From contig JABFGG010000012.1 of assembly GCA_013112575.1 (NCBI GenBank), positions 50,409 through 114,408 on the forward strand: DNA of 64,000 nt. Direction: 5' to 3'. The DNA is from Chloroflexota bacterium (GTDB lineage: Bacteria; Chloroflexota; Anaerolineae; Anaerolineales; UBA11579). Shown piece after piece: positions 7,002-15,851 of this stretch. The translations under genes were made by a program, and so were the position numbers. How positions within the stretch are numbered: position 1 is the stretch's first letter; each line of letters begins with the position of its first letter. The notes beneath the pieces are model-generated. The model saw nothing but the letters and a program-made list of their open reading frames with translations, was not told the origin of the DNA and ran no database searches.

Positions 7002-9059
7002 TCACTGCTCTAAAGCTGGTAGCTCATAACTCACTTCGATATCACCAGCTTCTACACCATCTATGACTTCAATGGGGATATCTAAAACCACATCCTGCAC
7101 CAAACAGAACTCTTCATTTTCAGCTTCGCAATAGAACACAGTTGCCTCGGCATGGATGGTTGTTTCACCGGCGCTCAACAGGATCGGAAACTCAATTGGG
7201 AATTCGGGCCCCACCTGTTGGTAGCTTTGCTCACCCTCACTACTCAGGCTCAGGATCTCGCCATCTACTGCTTCCCAGGTCAAAGTAAAAGGCCCAAAGT
7301 CATTAAACTTGTAATCTTCGGGAACGGTGAATATAAATCGTAGCAGACCATCTCCGGATGCTACTTGCTGAACATCACCTGAAACCTGCTCTGCTTCGAG
7401 GCCAGTACTTTGGGTTTGCATGGCAATGCCGAGGTTGCTCAAGCGCAGCGTGGTTACTTCACCGCTTTCCAGGTCCGCCACGCGGATCAAGTGGTTGTTC
7501 GTGTCGGCAATATACAGCTTGCCGTTGGCGATACTGAGGCCGCTCGGTTCAGCGTATTGGGCCGCATCAGGCATGCCATCCACCCAGCCAATTTGACCAG
7601 TCCCGCTCCATGTTTGGCTGCTCTTTTCTATGGGGTCGATCACTTTAAGTTTATGGTTATACGTGTCTGCAACGTAAAGTTTGCCTTCGTAGTAAGCAAT
7701 GCCTAAGGCATGTTGCAATAACGCAGTTGGATAGTTGCCGTCAACGTCTCCAAAGTCAAACAGGCCAGTACCTATGATCGTCTCCATATCGCCGCCTTCC
7801 AAGGGTATCTGCCGGATGGCACTCGATTCCGGATCGGTGAAGTACAGCGTTTCTCCATCAGTAGTGAAACCCGAGGGTTGGGACAATGATGTTTGTTCTG
7901 GTGGACCGTCATCAATGCCTTCACGTCCACTACCGCTGAGGATATCGACTGCATCCTTTTCAAGGTCCAGCACCCAAAGCTGGTGCAGGCCAGACATGGC
8001 AATGTGCAAATTATTGCCATCCAGCAGGATGTCCCAGGGAGAACTCAAGGCTGTTTCCAGTCCTGCCCCGCCAGAGGGATATTGGTAGGCTTGTTCGCCT
8101 GTGCCTGCGATGGTTGTTACGCTTTCATTTTCGAGATCGGCCAGGCGGATGGCATGATTCTCCAGATCGGCAATGTAGAGCAACTTGCCATCTTCCGAGA
8201 GGGCCATGCCCTGTGGCCGCAAGAAACTGGCCGAAGAGAAATCCCCATCATCAAATCCTTCAACCCCGGAGCCGATCACCTGTAAAAGTTCTCCATCCAG
8301 TGTGGAAATCAGGATGCGGTTGTGGTTCGAGTCGGCGATGAACAGGCGCTCACCAGCTTCATCAGCCAGCACTTTGCCGGGGAAGCTCAACACTGTTGGG
8401 GCCGCGGTCTGGCTCTCTAGAACAAGCTCAAGTGGCCGCTCATCTATCAAGTCTGCTTCTCGAAACTCCTTATCCATGACATCGATCACTGGCTGGAATA
8501 TCTCATACACACCCTCCCCGGCGTGATACCCAATAGCATTGCCGTTGGGGTCGATCAGGAACAGTGTCGGCCAGGCGCGGGCCCCAAAGGTCTGCCATAC
8601 CTGGAATTGATTGTCGTTAACAACAGGGTGCTCAACCTCGTAGCGCAGCACGGCCTGCCGGATGCTTTCTAACTGGCCTTCGGTTTCAAACTTGGCGGAG
8701 TGCACGCCGATCACCACCAGCGAATCAGGATATTCCGCTTCCAATCGTTTCAAGTCGGGGATAACGTGAATACAGTTGATGCAACCCAGCGTCCAGAAAT
8801 CCAGTAGCACGATCTTGCCGCGCAAGTCTTGTGAGATGGATAATGGACGGTCGACATTGAGCCACTCCAGCCCGGCGGGGAAATCGGGCGCGGCAGCTGT
8901 TCCGGCAAAGGTGAATTCCGTGTTGTCGCTCACTTCAGGGGTACTCTCGCTTTGAGGGACTTCACCGTTTTCGATGACACCGCTCTCTAGTTGCGGTGCA
9001 CTACCGCAGGCTGCCAAAAACAAAGCCGTGACTATCACAGCCAAAAAGGACTTCTTCAT
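7002..9059 (-). CDS. NHLRC2-like lipoprotein: thioredoxin-fold domain plus NHL beta-propeller
   Basis: 685-residue secreted lipoprotein (lipobox LAACGS). After a Glu/Ser linker comes a thioredoxin-like domain (about 65-200) with the redox motif FWTLGCINC and AWPTLFLIDP. It is followed by NHL repeats (about 215-540: VLADEAGERLFIADSNHNR, LYIADLENHAIR, LYVADTYNHKLK, LYIADTNNHLIR) and a C-terminal beta-rich domain. This is the architecture of animal NHLRC2, whose redox motif is CCINC. The intact Cys here is the reference for the TGA in the paralogue at 781-1383. A TATAAT lies at 9094-9099 and a GAAGGA ribosome site before the ATG. Substrate unknown; probably extracytoplasmic thiol redox. Confidence 0.92.
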   Translation of the reverse strand: MKKSFLAVIVTALFLAACGSAPQLESGVIENGEVPQSESTPEVSDNTEFTFAGTAAAPDFPAGLEWLNVDRPLSISQDLRGKIVLLDFWTLGCINCIHVIPDLKRLEAEYPDSLVVIGVHSAKFETEGQLESIRQAVLRYEVEHPVVNDNQFQVWQTFGARAWPTLFLIDPNGNAIGYHAGEGVYEIFQPVIDVMDKEFREADLIDERPLELVLESQTAAPTVLSFPGKVLADEAGERLFIADSNHNRILISTLDGELLQVIGSGVEGFDDGDFSSASFLRPQGMALSEDGKLLYIADLENHAIRLADLENESVTTIAGTGEQAYQYPSGGAGLETALSSPWDILLDGNNLHIAMSGLHQLWVLDLEKDAVDILSGSGREGIDDGPPEQTSLSQPSGFTTDGETLYFTDPESSAIRQIPLEGGDMETIIGTGLFDFGDVDGNYPTALLQHALGIAYYEGKLYVADTYNHKLKVIDPIEKSSQTWSGTGQIGWVDGMPDAAQYAEPSGLSIANGKLYIADTNNHLIRVADLESGEVTTLRLSNLGIAMQTQSTGLEAEQVSGDVQQVASGDGLLRFIFTVPEDYKFNDFGPFTLTWEAVDGEILSLSSEGEQSYQQVGPEFPIEFPILLSAGETTIHAEATVFYCEAENEEFCLVQDVVLDIPIEVIDGVEAGDIEVSYELPALEQ

Positions 9060-9138
9060 GTAATTCCTTCTAATTAGATCAAGTTAAGGGATGATTATAC
9101 GTGCCAAAGCTTACAGCTTTCTTGCTTATCAGGAAGCT

Positions 9139-12060
9139 CTAATCCTCTTCATCGCGTCTGGCGCGTTTGCGCTCCAGCAATATTTGTGTAGTGGATTTGC
9201 CCCCATCAACTTTAGTTTGGCTTTGGTCTTTAACGACTTCCAGTTCGTTTTTGGCTGCTTCAACTGTCTCAGCCACTGGTTCTGGTATGCTCCCTTGAGC
9301 GGCCTCTGGCACTTCTGTAATCCTGATTGGCTGCTTGTCCACCGGGGTTTCTCGTTGCTCTTGTACATTTTCTTTGGCTGCAAATAATGCCTGCATACTC
9401 TCGGGCCGATCTGCCCTGGGGAGTGGCTTGGGTCTGTTCAAGAAAGGTTCTAAAAAGCGGTTCATAAAAGCGCTCACATCTTCTAAGCCAAATACCAATC
9501 TGCGTACTGCGATGTCGAAAGGTAGCAGCAGGACAGCCAACAATAGCAATTCCGTCCAAATAGGGAGGCTGGTGCGCGGCGCGGCTAAGGTGTGTGCAAA
9601 AACGTCTTGGGGATTGTCAGAAGCTTGCCCACCATCACTCAAAGCGGCCAGGCGTTGAAGTAGGTCCGGGTTTGAGTCCAGTGCCCGGTATTCAGGGGAA
9701 TACGATAACACCCAGCCGGTTGTGGCAGAAACGCCCTCCGTATTTTCTGCCTGCCCTGAGATTCCCAGCAGATAGGCCCCTTGTTCGCTCGGTGTGAACT
9801 CCGCCTGGTATTGGCCGGGCGCAGTTTGTACCAGGGTGATCTCTTCGGTTTCCCCATCTGGCCCAACAGCGTTGGCCTGCATCGAATAGCCATTCAAGAA
9901 CTGGCCGTTCTGATTCTGTGCTTCTACAATTATGTTGGAGTTATCTTCGCCTTCTTCCACCCGCACATCCAGCGATGAAGGCGTGGGCTTGTTATTGACA
10001 AAACTCACCGCCTGCGCCCAGAACGTGGCGTAGCCATCCCAGGCTACCCAATCACGCGCCCAGCGCCCACTGGCGTCTGAGGTGAAGGCTACTGCACGTC
10101 CCAGGCCATACTGCCAGCTTGCCAGTATAGGGTCATCCTTATCTGAAACCAGGATGGTGCGCGCGGCCGGCTTGGCGCTGGTTGCCACGTAACCTTGCAG
10201 TTGAGGGACTGCAGTGATGCCCGAGAGCATGGGCGAGTTGCTTCGCAATGCGGGAAAAAATGGTTCCTCCACCAGATAGGCGCGGGAGGCTAATGTGGTT
10301 TCCTCAGTAAAGATGCTGGGGATGGATGCAGGGTTAGGCGCGAAATAGAAACGCCCACCACCCAATTCGGCAATATCCGCTAAGAAAGACGCAGCATCCG
10401 CCCCAATGCCCACAGAGGTCAAGGTTATGCCATATTGGGTGAACATCTCTTCAACGAGTTCCGGGATACCCTGTTCGTTGGCACCACCATCTGTGAGCAA
10501 GACCACGTGTTTGACCTGCGAATCGTCGGCAGGTAGATCTTCGGCCATCAATTGCAGGCCGGCCAGGATGTCCGTGCCCCCTCCTGAACGTATGGTGCCG
10601 ATGGCATTGACCGCGGCATCCCCGTCACCTACTTCGCTGATCGGCACCACCCAACTGGCATTTTCATCGAAGAGGATCACACCAACTTTGTCAAAGGGGG
10701 CCATCAAGCGCACCGAGCGAATAGATGCTTCTTTAGCCAGGTCAATCTTGGTTTCCCCGCCGCTTGTGCTCGACATGCTGCCAGAGCGGTCGATGACGAA
10801 CAAAATAGTCAATGTTGGTCGGCGTACTTCATCTTTGATCTGCATTTCGACGGGCAGTATCTCTTCCAGTGGAGTCTGGAAGTAACCTCCCACACCGAAG
10901 CTCGTCGGCCCGCCAATGGCGATTAACCCGCCCCCCAGGTCGCGCACGTAGGATCGCATGGCTTCCATCTGGCGCTGACTTAACTCACGCGCCGGTACGT
11001 CCACTAGGATGATCGAGGAATATTCGGAAAGTGTTGCCAGGTCGCTGGGGCTACGACCAGGTGTCACCTGATCGTAGGTCATGTTGGAGGTTTCCAAAAC
11101 GTTCAATAGTGCTGAGACTTCATCCGGCCTGGTTTCCCCACGAAAACCGATCTCTTCACCCGCAGGGGGTGCGACCACTAATATCTTAGGTGGCCCGCTG
11201 ACTCGTGAAAAGGACGCCAGCTCGTTGTTCTGGTAATAGCTGTCGTTGTTGGAAATCAGTTGAACTGAGTAATTGACGAAGCCGGGTTCACCGGCCGTGA
11301 GAGGAATACTGAAGCTTTGCTCACCTCGATCCAAATCGTATAAGGCTTCATGCACCACTTCTGTGCCTGCCAATACCCTTACGGTAGCTTGGGTGGCTTG
11401 GCTAGCTTCCACGGTAAAGGTCAAATCGAATTGCTCGCCCTCGTTCAGGCTTGCCGGTGTGCTTACATCTGTCACCAGAGCTTCATCGCCCACCTGGTTT
11501 TCAAAGGGCACGTAAAGGATCTCCACACCTGATGCCGCGGCGAGCTCGGCTGCCGAGACAGCATCACCCTGTGTATTGCCGCCATCCGAAAGGATCACCA
11601 GCCGTCGAGCTGCATCGGATGGATACAGCGCCAGGGCCAGTTGGACGGCTTCTCCAATATTGGTGTGTGTCTGGTCAAGGGTAGAGGCGAAAGCTGCCAG
11701 GTTGTTATTGGCAGACATCGGTCTTTCTACCAGGGCTTCCCCGCCAAATAAGATCACCGCGGATTGGTCATCAGGGCCCATTTCCTGGATGGCATCTTCA
11801 ACGTATTGTGCCGCTTCTGCTTTGGCTTCGACCCCCATTGAATCAGAATCATCGACCAGGAAGACAACGGCAAGCTTGTCACCACTTTGGTTTAGTTCCA
11901 GCCCGGCCAAAGCCAGGATCAACAGGCTCAAGATGACCGCCCGGATAGCCAGGGAAATGAAACCACGAATGCGCCCCCAGCGACCACTGGGCCATCCCAG
12001 CCAGATCACGGCGGGTAGCAATAAGAAAAGCAGCAGGAACCAGGGGGCGCTGAAACTCAT
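9139..12060 (-). CDS. Membrane protein with two vWA domains and a glutamine-amidotransferase-like domain
   Basis: 973 residues, last gene of the eight-gene operon. Two N-terminal helices (FLLLFLLLPAVIWLGW and a second near 35-55) precede a vWA domain with MIDAS DDSDSM. Next comes a class-I-amidotransferase-like fold (ILVDVPARELSQRQM, LIAIGGPTSFGVGGY) without an obvious catalytic Cys. A second vWA domain has VIDRSGSMSS, and a beta-rich segment leads to a C-terminal helix (WTELLLLAVLLLPFDIAV) and an acidic/basic cytoplasmic tail. The architecture is that of large BatA-neighbour proteins in MoxR/vWA loci. It starts 1 base after the previous stop. Probable role: metal-dependent protein binding at the membrane, working with MoxR. 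Client unknown. Confidence 0.88.
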   Translation of the reverse strand: MSFSAPWFLLLFLLLPAVIWLGWPSGRWGRIRGFISLAIRAVILSLLILALAGLELNQSGDKLAVVFLVDDSDSMGVEAKAEAAQYVEDAIQEMGPDDQSAVILFGGEALVERPMSANNNLAAFASTLDQTHTNIGEAVQLALALYPSDAARRLVILSDGGNTQGDAVSAAELAAASGVEILYVPFENQVGDEALVTDVSTPASLNEGEQFDLTFTVEASQATQATVRVLAGTEVVHEALYDLDRGEQSFSIPLTAGEPGFVNYSVQLISNNDSYYQNNELASFSRVSGPPKILVVAPPAGEEIGFRGETRPDEVSALLNVLETSNMTYDQVTPGRSPSDLATLSEYSSIILVDVPARELSQRQMEAMRSYVRDLGGGLIAIGGPTSFGVGGYFQTPLEEILPVEMQIKDEVRRPTLTILFVIDRSGSMSSTSGGETKIDLAKEASIRSVRLMAPFDKVGVILFDENASWVVPISEVGDGDAAVNAIGTIRSGGGTDILAGLQLMAEDLPADDSQVKHVVLLTDGGANEQGIPELVEEMFTQYGITLTSVGIGADAASFLADIAELGGGRFYFAPNPASIPSIFTEETTLASRAYLVEEPFFPALRSNSPMLSGITAVPQLQGYVATSAKPAARTILVSDKDDPILASWQYGLGRAVAFTSDASGRWARDWVAWDGYATFWAQAVSFVNNKPTPSSLDVRVEEGEDNSNIIVEAQNQNGQFLNGYSMQANAVGPDGETEEITLVQTAPGQYQAEFTPSEQGAYLLGISGQAENTEGVSATTGWVLSYSPEYRALDSNPDLLQRLAALSDGGQASDNPQDVFAHTLAAPRTSLPIWTELLLLAVLLLPFDIAVRRLVFGLEDVSAFMNRFLEPFLNRPKPLPRADRPESMQALFAAKENVQEQRETPVDKQPIRITEVPEAAQGSIPEPVAETVEAAKNELEVVKDQSQTKVDGGKSTTQILLERKRARRDEED

Positions 12061-12061
12061 C

Positions 12062-13951
12062 TCAGTTGCGTGCCTTGCCCAGCCCTAGCCGTTGTCGCCA
12101 AACCTGGGGATCGATCTGACGACCCTGGTACACCCACCACTCGACCAAGAGGATGAGCAGTCCCAGCCCGGCCAGCCACGGCCAAAGCTCCAATTCGCCC
12201 AGCGCGCTCTCGCTCGTGGGACCGATCTCAGTGCGCCCTATCTGTACCTCTGTTTGGGGTGAAAGGTTCGATTCCGCGCTGGAAAACAGATTGACCGCGA
12301 AGGTATGGGCTTCTTCCCCGGCCCGTATTGTGTAAATTCCGGTTTCCTGGGTGTCGGTGTAGAGCAGGCCGTTGGTATCAAATTGGAACTCAGATATTGC
12401 CCGTGAGGGTGTAGTGATCTGTACTGTGCGGCTGTTGCCGAATGGCCGGATGTTGAGGCCCTCGCCGGGCTGTAAGCCTGCAGAAGCATCGAAGGGCAAA
12501 CCGGGACTCAGGTAGTTCGCCAGATTGCCAAAAAGTATTGGAAAGGTGATTTGTAAAGGCAGGTCAGAATCGCGCAGGTCGAACCCGACCACGGCCACCT
12601 TGCGCCCTCCCGTCTCGCCTGCAAATACCAACGAGCCACTTTCCGAGTCGACCAAAACGTCGGCCCAATCAGGTGTTTCGATTTGTCGCGTTTTGAGGAT
12701 GTTGACGGCGCTGAAATCCACGAAGCGGTTTAGTGGGTTATCGGTAACAGTCACCCCAGAGACTTCACTTATTTCCCCAAGGACATTAAATAGCTCATTG
12801 TCCGGTGGATTGACCAGCAGTAGATTGCCCTCCGGTAACTCTTCGGGCAGAACACCATCGAAAATGTACAGGTCAAAGCTGCCTGTTGGTAAAACCACTT
12901 CACCACTTTCGACGACTAGTCGAAACGGCTCTATGTCGGGTAATGAGGTCAGCACCTGCTCGAGGAAAAAGTTGCCTTTGGATACAAACAAAGTACGCCC
13001 CTCGCCCCCTGGTGTATAAGTGGCAAAAGCCTGGTTGTCACTCGCCAGTTGGTCTTGCCAGTTTTCTCCATCATCCTCCAATCGCGCTTCGTAAACGGCG
13101 CTCTCATCGGGTAACCCACTTTGTACGACGCTGGCAGTCTCCCCGGGGGCAATGCTCACGCGTTGGGCATCGAACAACTCTCCATTACGGTATAAGGAAA
13201 CCAGGGCGGATCGTTGGCTCTCACCGTAGTTAGTGACACTGGCAAGCAGGTCCGCGCCTTGAGTAGTGGCGCGCAGCGCAAGTGCCGAAATCGCCAGGTT
13301 TTCCCCGCTTGCACCAATGGGTACAAAACGTATTTCGCCGGGGAGTGGTGGTAACCCTTCATTGGGTAGACCACCATCCGAGATAATGATCGTAGTTCCC
13401 GAGCTGGCTCCGCTATTGGCTCCGGCTGCGAGTGCCAGGGTTGCAGACCAGTCTGTTTCCGTTGTCCTGGGCGTCGCTTCACTTAGGGCTTGTCGTAGGG
13501 CACCCTTATTACTCTCGTTAGAAATCAATGTTTGGGGCTGTGCATTGGCGAGGATTAAAGTCATTTGCGAGTTGCTGCTCAGACCAGCGATAATCCCTTC
13601 AGCAGCATCTTGAGCGGCTTCGAACCGTGACGGGCTGACGTCGCTTGCCAGCATGGATGCTGATCCATCCAGCACGACCACAACTGATCCGCTGGCCACC
13701 GTGGGGATGGGGGTGAAGGGGCGTGCTAGCGCAATCACTAATGCCGCTAAAATCAATAACTGTAGTAAGAGTAGCAGATTACGTTTAAGGCGTTGCCAGG
13801 GAGTATTGGCCTGGCGGTCACGTAGGAGCATTTGCCAGAGCATGGTGGAGGAGATCTGTACTGGCTGGCGCCGTAACTTTAGCATGTATAGCAGGATGAT
13901 GGGTAGCGCGATGGCAGCCAAACCGAGGGCAGCAGGGGTTAAGAAATTCAC
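12062..13951 (-). CDS. BatA-type vWA membrane protein
   Basis: 629 residues. The N-terminus is the aerotolerance-operon (BatA) domain: FLTPAALGLAAIALPI, a LKLRRQPVQISSTMLW stretch and a second helix LLLLLQLLILAALVIALARP. A vWA domain with MIDAS DGSASM follows, then a large extracytoplasmic beta region and a C-terminal helix near 595-615 (WLAGLGLLILLVEWW) with a short basic tail. The GTG start overlaps the DUF58 stop codon by four bases (GTGA), which implies translational coupling. Family knowledge: such proteins act with MoxR-type chaperone ATPases. The specific target is not known here. Confidence 0.9.
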   Translation of the reverse strand: MNFLTPAALGLAAIALPIILLYMLKLRRQPVQISSTMLWQMLLRDRQANTPWQRLKRNLLLLLQLLILAALVIALARPFTPIPTVASGSVVVVLDGSASMLASDVSPSRFEAAQDAAEGIIAGLSSNSQMTLILANAQPQTLISNESNKGALRQALSEATPRTTETDWSATLALAAGANSGASSGTTIIISDGGLPNEGLPPLPGEIRFVPIGASGENLAISALALRATTQGADLLASVTNYGESQRSALVSLYRNGELFDAQRVSIAPGETASVVQSGLPDESAVYEARLEDDGENWQDQLASDNQAFATYTPGGEGRTLFVSKGNFFLEQVLTSLPDIEPFRLVVESGEVVLPTGSFDLYIFDGVLPEELPEGNLLLVNPPDNELFNVLGEISEVSGVTVTDNPLNRFVDFSAVNILKTRQIETPDWADVLVDSESGSLVFAGETGGRKVAVVGFDLRDSDLPLQITFPILFGNLANYLSPGLPFDASAGLQPGEGLNIRPFGNSRTVQITTPSRAISEFQFDTNGLLYTDTQETGIYTIRAGEEAHTFAVNLFSSAESNLSPQTEVQIGRTEIGPTSESALGELELWPWLAGLGLLILLVEWWVYQGRQIDPQVWRQRLGLGKARN

Positions 13952-14829
13952 TGCACCACTCCAGCAGCACGCAGGTCATACAACAAAAAGCGTTCCCAGG
14001 GATGAGCCGTGGAAAGTGGCAGGTAATGCACTCCGCGGCTGCGACAATACGCTTGTATGTCATCCTGCCAGGCAGTTACGCGTTGTGAGTATTTCCGCCG
14101 TAAATTGTTATCCAGCGAAATCTCTTGTTTTGCGCCTGTTTCAACGTCAATGAGTTGCAGATCACCGGCCAAATGAGGGTCGAGTTCATCCTGTGCTAAG
14201 ACATGGATAAGCACAACTTCGTGCCCACGACTTTGTAAAGCCGACACGCCACTCTCGTAACCGTTGGGCGAAAACAGATCGGAGATCAACACCACCAGGC
14301 CGGGGCGCTGTCGTGCTAATGAGAAATTGTGCAGGCTGGCATTGATGTCCGTAGAACCGCTGGTTTCCAAACTCTCCAAAAAGCTCAGAGCCTTCATCAG
14401 GTGATGGCCGCCGCGGGCCGGGCCATAACTATTCGCCATCCCGCTGGCGACCAACACTTCTATCTTTAGGCGGTCACCCGTGGATAAGGCCATGCTGCCC
14501 AAGCCCGCTGCCAGACGGCGTGCGTAGGTAAATTTGTGTTCATCACCCTGCCCCCAGTCCATCGAATTGGATGCGTCCAACAGGATGTGGACGGCCAGGT
14601 CTTCTTCATCTTCTAATAGTTTGATATATGGACGGTCAAGCCGGGCATACACGTTCCAATCGACGCGGCGCAGGTCATCACCCGATACGTAATCGCGATA
14701 ATCCGCAAATTCAATACTTGAGCCGCGTTTGCTCGAACGCCGTTCACCCTTAAATGCGCCGCTGCGTACCTGGCGCGCCACCAATGAAAGCGTATTGAGT
14801 TTGCGCAGGGTGGCTTCGTCGAAGATCAA
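13948..14829 (-). CDS. DUF58 domain protein (vWA-like)
   Basis: 293-residue cytoplasmic protein. The DUF58 signature is clear: SSIEFADYRDYVSGDDLRRVDW, then KLLEDEEDLAVHILLDASNSM, a vWA-like segment with DASNSMDWG. DUF58 proteins occur next to MoxR ATPases and are thought to recruit or present clients. The TTG start overlaps the MoxR stop as TTGA and its own stop overlaps the next GTG, so the three proteins are translationally coupled. No membrane segment. Confidence 0.93.
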   Translation of the reverse strand: MIFDEATLRKLNTLSLVARQVRSGAFKGERRSSKRGSSIEFADYRDYVSGDDLRRVDWNVYARLDRPYIKLLEDEEDLAVHILLDASNSMDWGQGDEHKFTYARRLAAGLGSMALSTGDRLKIEVLVASGMANSYGPARGGHHLMKALSFLESLETSGSTDINASLHNFSLARQRPGLVVLISDLFSPNGYESGVSALQSRGHEVVLIHVLAQDELDPHLAGDLQLIDVETGAKQEISLDNNLRRKYSQRVTAWQDDIQAYCRSRGVHYLPLSTAHPWERFLLYDLRAAGVVQ

Positions 14830-15803
14830 GCGGGAACTTTCTCCACCAATTCCTTGATGATATCGTCGCTGTCGATGCCCTCAGCCAGACCTTCAAAATT
14901 TAAGATCATCCGGTGGCGCAAAGCTGCTACTGCAACTGCATGCACGTCTTCAAAGGCCACGTTAAAGCGTCCATCCAAAAGAGCTGTTACTTTTGCTCCC
15001 AGTATCATGGCCTGCCCTCCACGCGGCGATGCTCCATAGCGTACATATTGGTTCACCAGTGGCGAAGCGGTTTCACTATTGGGGTGAGTAGCTACTACCA
15101 GTTGTGCCACGTACTCGCTTACGTGCGAAGCGATGGGTACCTGGCGGGACAGTTGTCGCATAGCCACGATCTCATCCCCACTGACTACCTTGCTGGCCTT
15201 AACTTCTTCATCGCCTGTGGTTAAATTCAGGATACCGACCAGTTCTTCCGATGTGGGGAATTCGACGTTAACTTTGAAGAGGAAGCGGTCGAGTTGCGCT
15301 TCAGGTAGTGGGTAGGTGCCTTCCATCTCCAGTGGGTTTTGGGTTGCCATCACGAAGAAGGGTTGCTCTAATTTGTAAGTCTCATCTGCCACTGTGACAG
15401 AATGTTCCTGCATGGCTTCCAGTAAGGCCGATTGTGTTTTGGGTGTGGCCCGGTTGATCTCGTCGGCCAGCACCAGATTGGCGAAGATGGGGCCGGGCTG
15501 GAACCTGAATTCGCGGGAACCGTTCTCGTCGATCAGGATATCCGTGCCCACCACGTCTGCGGGCATCAGGTCTGGCGTGAATTGAATACGAGAGAATTTG
15601 AGGTCTAATACTTCCCCCAGTGTGCGGATGAGCATGGTCTTGCCCAATCCTGGCACACCTTCCAAAAGAATATGCCCGCCGGACAGGATAGCCGTTAGTA
15701 CCCGCCGCACGACCTGCTGCTGCCCAACGATGACCTTGGCTACTTCACTTTCAATGGCCGCAGCCTTCTCCAGATACTCTTCCACTTTGATCATTTTGCT
15801 CAT
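14826..15803 (-). CDS. MoxR family AAA+ ATPase
   Basis: 325 residues. Walker A GVPGLGKT, Walker B LVLADEINRA followed by TPKTQSALLEAMQE, sensor 1 in FFVMATQNPLEMEGTYPLPEAQLDRF region and the arginine-containing ASPRGGQAMILGAKV sensor-2 helix: the MoxR/RavA clade. Chaperone-like ATPase that uses vWA partners to mature or insert protein complexes. It sits directly upstream of DUF58 and the two vWA proteins and downstream of an ABC exporter pair, which suggests that the client is a cell-envelope complex. Confidence 0.96.
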   Translation of the reverse strand: MSKMIKVEEYLEKAAAIESEVAKVIVGQQQVVRRVLTAILSGGHILLEGVPGLGKTMLIRTLGEVLDLKFSRIQFTPDLMPADVVGTDILIDENGSREFRFQPGPIFANLVLADEINRATPKTQSALLEAMQEHSVTVADETYKLEQPFFVMATQNPLEMEGTYPLPEAQLDRFLFKVNVEFPTSEELVGILNLTTGDEEVKASKVVSGDEIVAMRQLSRQVPIASHVSEYVAQLVVATHPNSETASPLVNQYVRYGASPRGGQAMILGAKVTALLDGRFNVAFEDVHAVAVAALRHRMILNFEGLAEGIDSDDIIKELVEKVPA

Positions 15804-15851
15804 GGAGACCTCACACGCTAATTGGATTACTCTACTTGTTGGGATAGGACT

